Source: Isoetes engelmannii
Taxonomy: Eukaryota > Streptophyta > Lycopodiopsida > Isoetales > Isoetaceae
Reading direction: 5' to 3'
Length of the DNA stretch: 23,134 nt
NCBI GenBank assembly: GCA_011763485.2
Contig: JAANSK020251273.1
Coordinates: 1-23,134, forward strand
The notes beneath the pieces were generated by a model, which was not told the DNA's origin, made no database searches, and saw nothing but the letters and a program-made list of their open reading frames with translations. Position numbers and translations under genes: made by a program. Below, piece by piece: positions 19,350-23,134 of the stretch; position 1 is the first letter of the stretch; the number at the start of each line of letters is the position of its first letter.

Positions 19350-20367
19350 CTTCCAGATTTTTTTTCCAGAACTTCACAATGACATCTGAATTTTTCTAAA
19401 ATTCCACATTTTTGGTAGACTCTGCTTCTCATCAAATAATGCTAAGTTAGTTTAAAGATGTTGATTAGCACTATAGATGCACATTCCAGAGCTCTCATAT
19501 GTTTAGCAGCAAACTTTTACTAGCAATACTTGCCGCAATACTTGATGAATAACCAAGAGCTCACCATTTAGATCTGCAACCAAAATGCAAACTTTCTTGG
19601 ACTAATAGATAGTGACATTTGTTTAACCTTACATGTATATAACTTAACAATTTCTTCTCAATCAAGAACTATGTCAGACATCCAAGCTAACAGCCAGATA
19701 GACATGGCTAATTCAAAATTATAATATTTTTCTACAAAAGAGGGATTGGCTTATCATCAAAATCAAATCCCTTTTGGTATAGACATGTTTGGAAAAATGT
19801 CTGATTGGTACCTGCATTTAGTCAAGGGTCCAGCAGAATTGTCTTAAAAACATGTTTAATCCTATCTGGTACTTTCTCAAATGTGAAATAGACTCATTAC
19901 ATCCTTTCAAACATCTTTCAAAGGAAATCCCTACCTTAAGTCCAAAGGATGAAACCATATTGATCAAAAAGGCCCCTTCAGCAATCCATTTTGCTGTCAA
20001 AATCTCCTGATTTCTTATAATGTCCTTCTTCTGTGATAAAATTTATGTCAGCTGGATCCGCCTCCTTTTGACATGATTTAGCTCTGTCTCTTTATCCAAA
20101 TGGGTAACCTGTATTTTGTTCACCATTTATGTATCATATATGAGAAATGTGGTTGGAACATCTACAAATTTCTTCTTCGGGAATCTTTCTCAGCTTCATT
20201 TTCTGATACTACTCCTTGTTACTATTCCTATTCTACTCGATGGTTTCATCTGCTTCCGATTTGGGTTGGACTCTAGTCTTTCCTATGACGGGCCTTTGAC
20301 TAATTGATGCCCTTTATTTGCAGTACAAAATTTTTTTCTACCCATTTTGACGGGCAAAATAGCAAAA

Positions 20368-22311
20368 AATAGGCATAACAGGAGCCCTCTTCAATTTGAG
20401 ATTGGCATCCCATCATCTTATTGTCTTCAGTTTACAAGATCTTTGCTAAAGCTTATGCTTCGGGACATTCTTGTTGATCCTATCTCCTCTATTCAATCAG
20501 GTTTCCTACCATGACGATGTATTTTAAATAATGTAGATGTCGCCTATGAGGGCATTTATTGGGCGAGATTGTAGGCTCATGAGATTGTTTACTTGAAGTT
20601 GGATTTTGCAAAGGCATATGGCAGTGTTAATTGGGCTTTTTTGGAAAAGTGTCTCCTGCAGCTCGACTTTGGTGCACAATTCACAGCAGATGTTATGAGA
20701 CTCCACTATTCGACTCACTCTGTTGTTCTTTTCCAGGGGGAACCTTCGACATTCTTTCAGCTTGGCCATGGCATTCAGCAGGGTTGTCCATTGGCAACAT
20801 TGCTATTCATAGTTGTAGCAGAGGTCTTCTCTCATATATTCTCACTTGCAGCACAGGATGGCATTCTGCATGGACTCCCCATGCATAACGGGTCACAGGA
20901 GGTTTGTAATTAGTATGCAGATGATACTTTTCTTTTCCTAAAGGCTGATGAGCAAAATTTGGAGAATGCCATCACACTTCTTTTGGGCTCATTTTCTTTA
21001 GCATCTGGTATCTTTATTGGCTGGCAGAAGTGTATTGCATTGTGGACGCTGGATTCTCCAGTTGCACCGTGTGTTACTGCATTCCTTGGAAGGTCCTTCC
21101 TCATGGTAAGGCGATCAAACTTCTAGGTATCACTGTGGAGGTTCATATTTCATCAGAAGATGCATGGGATATTGTTATCAAGGGCTTGGAAAAGCACTTG
21201 TTCTGGTGGTCTACAACCAAACTGTCAATAGCGAGTCGGATTACTTTAGCCAAATCAGTTTTCAGTAGTACACATGTATATATGGCTTCAATGATACTGG
21301 CGCCACAAGTGAAGATGAAGCTCATCATCAAAATTCTTAGGAATTTCATCTGGGGTGGCACAGAAGAAGGGGCTGATGTCAAGACCAATAGGGCAAAGTG
21401 CCTTTTGCCGAAGCACTATGAAGGGTTTGGCATGATCTATGTTTTTTTTACAGAGCAAAGTATTGATCTCAAAGTTCATCTGGAGGATCCTAAACAATGT
21501 TGACGAGTCTGCAAGCTCCCGACTTCTATACCAGTCCTTGCAGCTTTGCGTCTCCTTTGGTTCTTCGTCAATCAAGCCATTGCTTCCCTGGGCTCTTTTC
21601 TATCTACTATCAGCTTATCCTAATGCTTCTCCTTTCCTTTGAGGACTGCTTGATGCATGGGGCACCGTACACACTCTTTTTAATTTCCACCCTATTGCAA
21701 GGAATTTTATTGGAGTTAGTTGTTGGTGGATTCCTTTGGGCGGTAACCAAACAGATGCACCTCTGGTATCATCAATTCATCCCCTGACACAACAGCATTG
21801 GAAACTAGAAGGCGTGCTTACAATTTCTGCAGTATAATCTGACATGAGAATAATTTTAGACCAAGTTCCTCCTTTTTGAGATGGGCTCATGCAATTTGGT
21901 AGAAGGTAGTCTCCATCCTTCCTCCTATGCCACAAGTAGTAGCCTACCATCTTTGGGTGATTCCTGAGAATGTTAAGGTCGGGCACTTGGTTAATTCTAT
22001 GTATAAGATCCTTTTTGCTGCTGAGGTGTACCGGTGAATCAACAAAAAGCAGTTTTGGAAATGGGTTTGGGATAAGCTACTCCATCCCAAGTTGTCAGTT
22101 TTGTGGTGGCAAATCATTCATAGATGTGTGCATGTCAATTTTCTGGTTCACAGGTTTCGTCCTCAAGTGTCTGCGACATGCCCTTTATGTGCTCAGAGGA
22201 CTGAGACGATTGAGCATTGTAATTTCTTCTTGTGTCAGCCTGCTAGACCGGCTTGATTATGGCTTCGAAGTCTCTTCAATTGCAATTTAATAGTCAGCGG
22301 GCGTTATTGGC
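20368..22311 (+). pseudogene. LINE ORF2 reverse transcriptase and zf-RVT region, decayed
   Basis: RT blocks in order are HPIILLSSVYKIFAKAYA (20392-20445), LRDILVDPISSIQSGFLP (to about 20512), motif A YLKLDFAKAYGSVNW (about 20590-20634; the Asp of LDF is kept, and the second Asp of the usual KAYD is Gly), and motif B GHGIQQGCPLATLLFIVVAE (about 20767-20826). Motif C YADDTFLFL (20914-20940) stands directly after an in-frame TAG where L1 usually has a Gln codon. Downstream come LAKSVFSSTHVYMAS, LRNFIWGG, WALFYLLSAYPNASPFL and the zf-RVT region with WKWVWDKLLHPKLSVLWWQI and an intact CPLCAQRTETIEHCNFFLC. Blocks are spread over all three frames, so at least five frameshifts or stops exist. The protein would nick and copy its own RNA at the target site. 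Confidence 0.8.
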
Positions 22312-22560
22312 AGTGTACCTAAGTTCTTGAGACAGTCTGGCAAAGAGGGCATTTCATCTGGCCTCAGCATGGATCATTTGGTCAATTTAGAAAAAAAGAA
22401 ATCTCTGCATCTTCAAGGGCATTAGAACCACTGATGCTCAAGTGCTTTGTCAAAGCCTATATATCTTCGTCAGTTAAGGATGAAGTGAAGAATCGTATGG
22501 ATCCACTATGTTCAGATCAACACTTATTTATAACTCTTTCAAATACTGTATGCTACAAGG

Positions 22561-22615
22561 TGGGGGTTGGTTTTACTCTGGTGGACAATTTCTCCACTAG
22601 GTTTTCAATCCCCCA
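22561..22615 (+). other. 3' UTR hairpin of the LINE
   Basis: An outer stem TGGGGGTTG (22561-22569) / CAATCCCCCA (22606-22615, with one bulged base) encloses an inner stem GTGGA (22581-22585) / TCCAC (22593-22597). It sits about 45 bases before the poly(A). This is a plausible RT recognition structure, by analogy with plant L1 elements known to need a 3' stem-loop. Confidence 0.55.
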
Positions 22616-22674
22616 TCTATGTGTGTACTTTCTTCTGATTAACAGAGTTTCACGTCCTTAAAAAAAAAAAAAAA

Positions 22675-22935
22675 TACTGATGTACAATAGAAAAAAAAAC
22701 CATCAAACACTCCTCCATGGCACCACCGAACCTAAACCACCAGACTCAATCAAATAAAAAATAAAACAGAGGCATGAATCTGTCTCAAGAAGCAACTAGG
22801 ACAATCAACACCTCAACCAGAAGCTGTCTTCATAAAAAAGCGAGGCCGAAGTATTCGAACCTCTGGGCTGCAACGGCCTTACCAGAGCCCCTATGGAAAG
22901 AACTTCCTGCGAAGATCCAACAACCCAACAAATGA
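22675..22935 (-). mobile_element. Possible tRNA-derived SINE
   Basis: On the minus strand the sequence contains GCTCTGGTAAGGCCGTTGCA, which resembles an A box, then CCCAGAGGTTCGAATAC, close to a B box (GGTTCGANNCC). About 180 bases later it ends in a T run, the complement of the A run at 22660-22674. This layout (tRNA-like promoter, short body, T-rich 3' end) recalls Au-type plant SINEs. The spacing between boxes is short, and the A run is shared with the LINE tail, so the boundaries and the call are uncertain. Confidence 0.35.
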
Positions 22936-23134
22936 GATCGAAATCCCATGATGCCAGAACCCTTAACTAGGTACCTGAACAAGACAACTCATTACGCAAA
23001 ATTGCCTCGTCCCTTTCCATTTCTAGACCATCCACAAAAAAAAAAAAAAAAACACCAGGAATATCACAAAAAATGGTTCGTCGCGTAAAACGTATAATTA
23101 TACGGCTATTATGCAATGGTTTTCATATGATTGT
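22936..23134. other. Noncoding right edge with a 17-base A run
   Basis: An A run at 23036-23052 may be the tail of a small + strand retrosequence, or part of a block inserted beside the LINE tail. A perfect 14-base palindrome CGTATAATTATACG lies at 23091-23104. No gene is seen. Confidence 0.5.

Larger units (their letters stand above)
18461..20199. other. Noncoding stretch with duplications
   Basis: No gene recognised. It contains a TTTATC microsatellite (18582-18604) and two local tandem duplications listed separately. The right end may include badly decayed LINE linker sequence, which I cannot show. Confidence 0.5.
20200..22674 (+). mobile_element. L1-type LINE, 3' half, plus strand
   Basis: It contains the RT domain, the post-RT region, zf-RVT, a 3' UTR with a hairpin and a 15-base poly(A) run (22660-22674). 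Clear similarity starts near 20368. A DGF block at about 20240, like the ...SPGxDGF... approach to RT in L1 elements, suggests it begins somewhat earlier. Orientation and clade match the 5' half at 11750-14455. The element is inactive, with many stops and frameshifts. Confidence 0.8.

Noticed and set aside
1-23134. Bacterial-type systems (CRISPR, operons, toxin-antitoxin pairs)
   Set aside because: No regular spaced repeats, ribosome-binding sites or gene clusters; the content is that of a plant nuclear genome.

Overview
The window looks like a piece of nuclear genome from a land plant, probably one with a large, transposon-rich genome such as a fern. The only convincing host gene encodes OEP24, a pore protein of the plastid outer envelope (4519-5205, + strand). 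Most other recognisable coding sequence comes from plant-type non-LTR retrotransposons (LINEs of the L1 clade, with a DUF4283-like ORF1, an endonuclease-RT ORF2 and a C-terminal zf-RVT domain). There is also one LINE of a different clade and one Ty1/copia fossil. The fern guess is inference; nothing seen fixes the genus.

Layout. 1-2970: AT-rich sequence with no recognisable gene and a 30-bp tandem duplication. 2975-4290: 5'-truncated L1 LINE on the minus strand with a 414-codon open reading frame. 4300-4518: short upstream region of OEP24. 4519-5205: OEP24. 5914-6283: two adjacent MITE-like inverted-repeat hairpins followed by short tandem repeats. 6540-7560: minus-strand cDNA-like stretch with an unrecognised 119-codon reading frame. 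7735-8545: decayed + strand L1 3' part with stable 3' hairpins. 8826-10585: LINE of another clade whose RT part is inverted relative to its 3' part, as expected from twin priming. 11750-14455: + strand L1 5' half (ORF1 plus the start of ORF2), interrupted by an antisense LINE 3' end (12640-12860). 14456-15800: reading frames resembling a beta-class N4/N6 DNA methyltransferase. 17260-18460: minus-strand Ty1/copia fossil carrying a nested antisense LINE 3' end flanked by a target-site duplication. 18960-19350: two tandem duplications. 20200-22674: + strand L1 3' half (RT, zf-RVT, 3' UTR hairpin, poly(A)). 22675-22935: possible tRNA-derived SINE on the minus strand.

The genes do not form a pathway. 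The region is one short intronless host gene inside layered retrotransposon debris. The points most worth following are the methyltransferase-like sequence abutting a LINE endonuclease, the ATGA stop-start overlap between LINE ORF1 and ORF2, the inferred 3' UTR hairpins, and the nested insertions that give a relative order of events. All calls are from reading the sequence by eye; no database or folding program was used.
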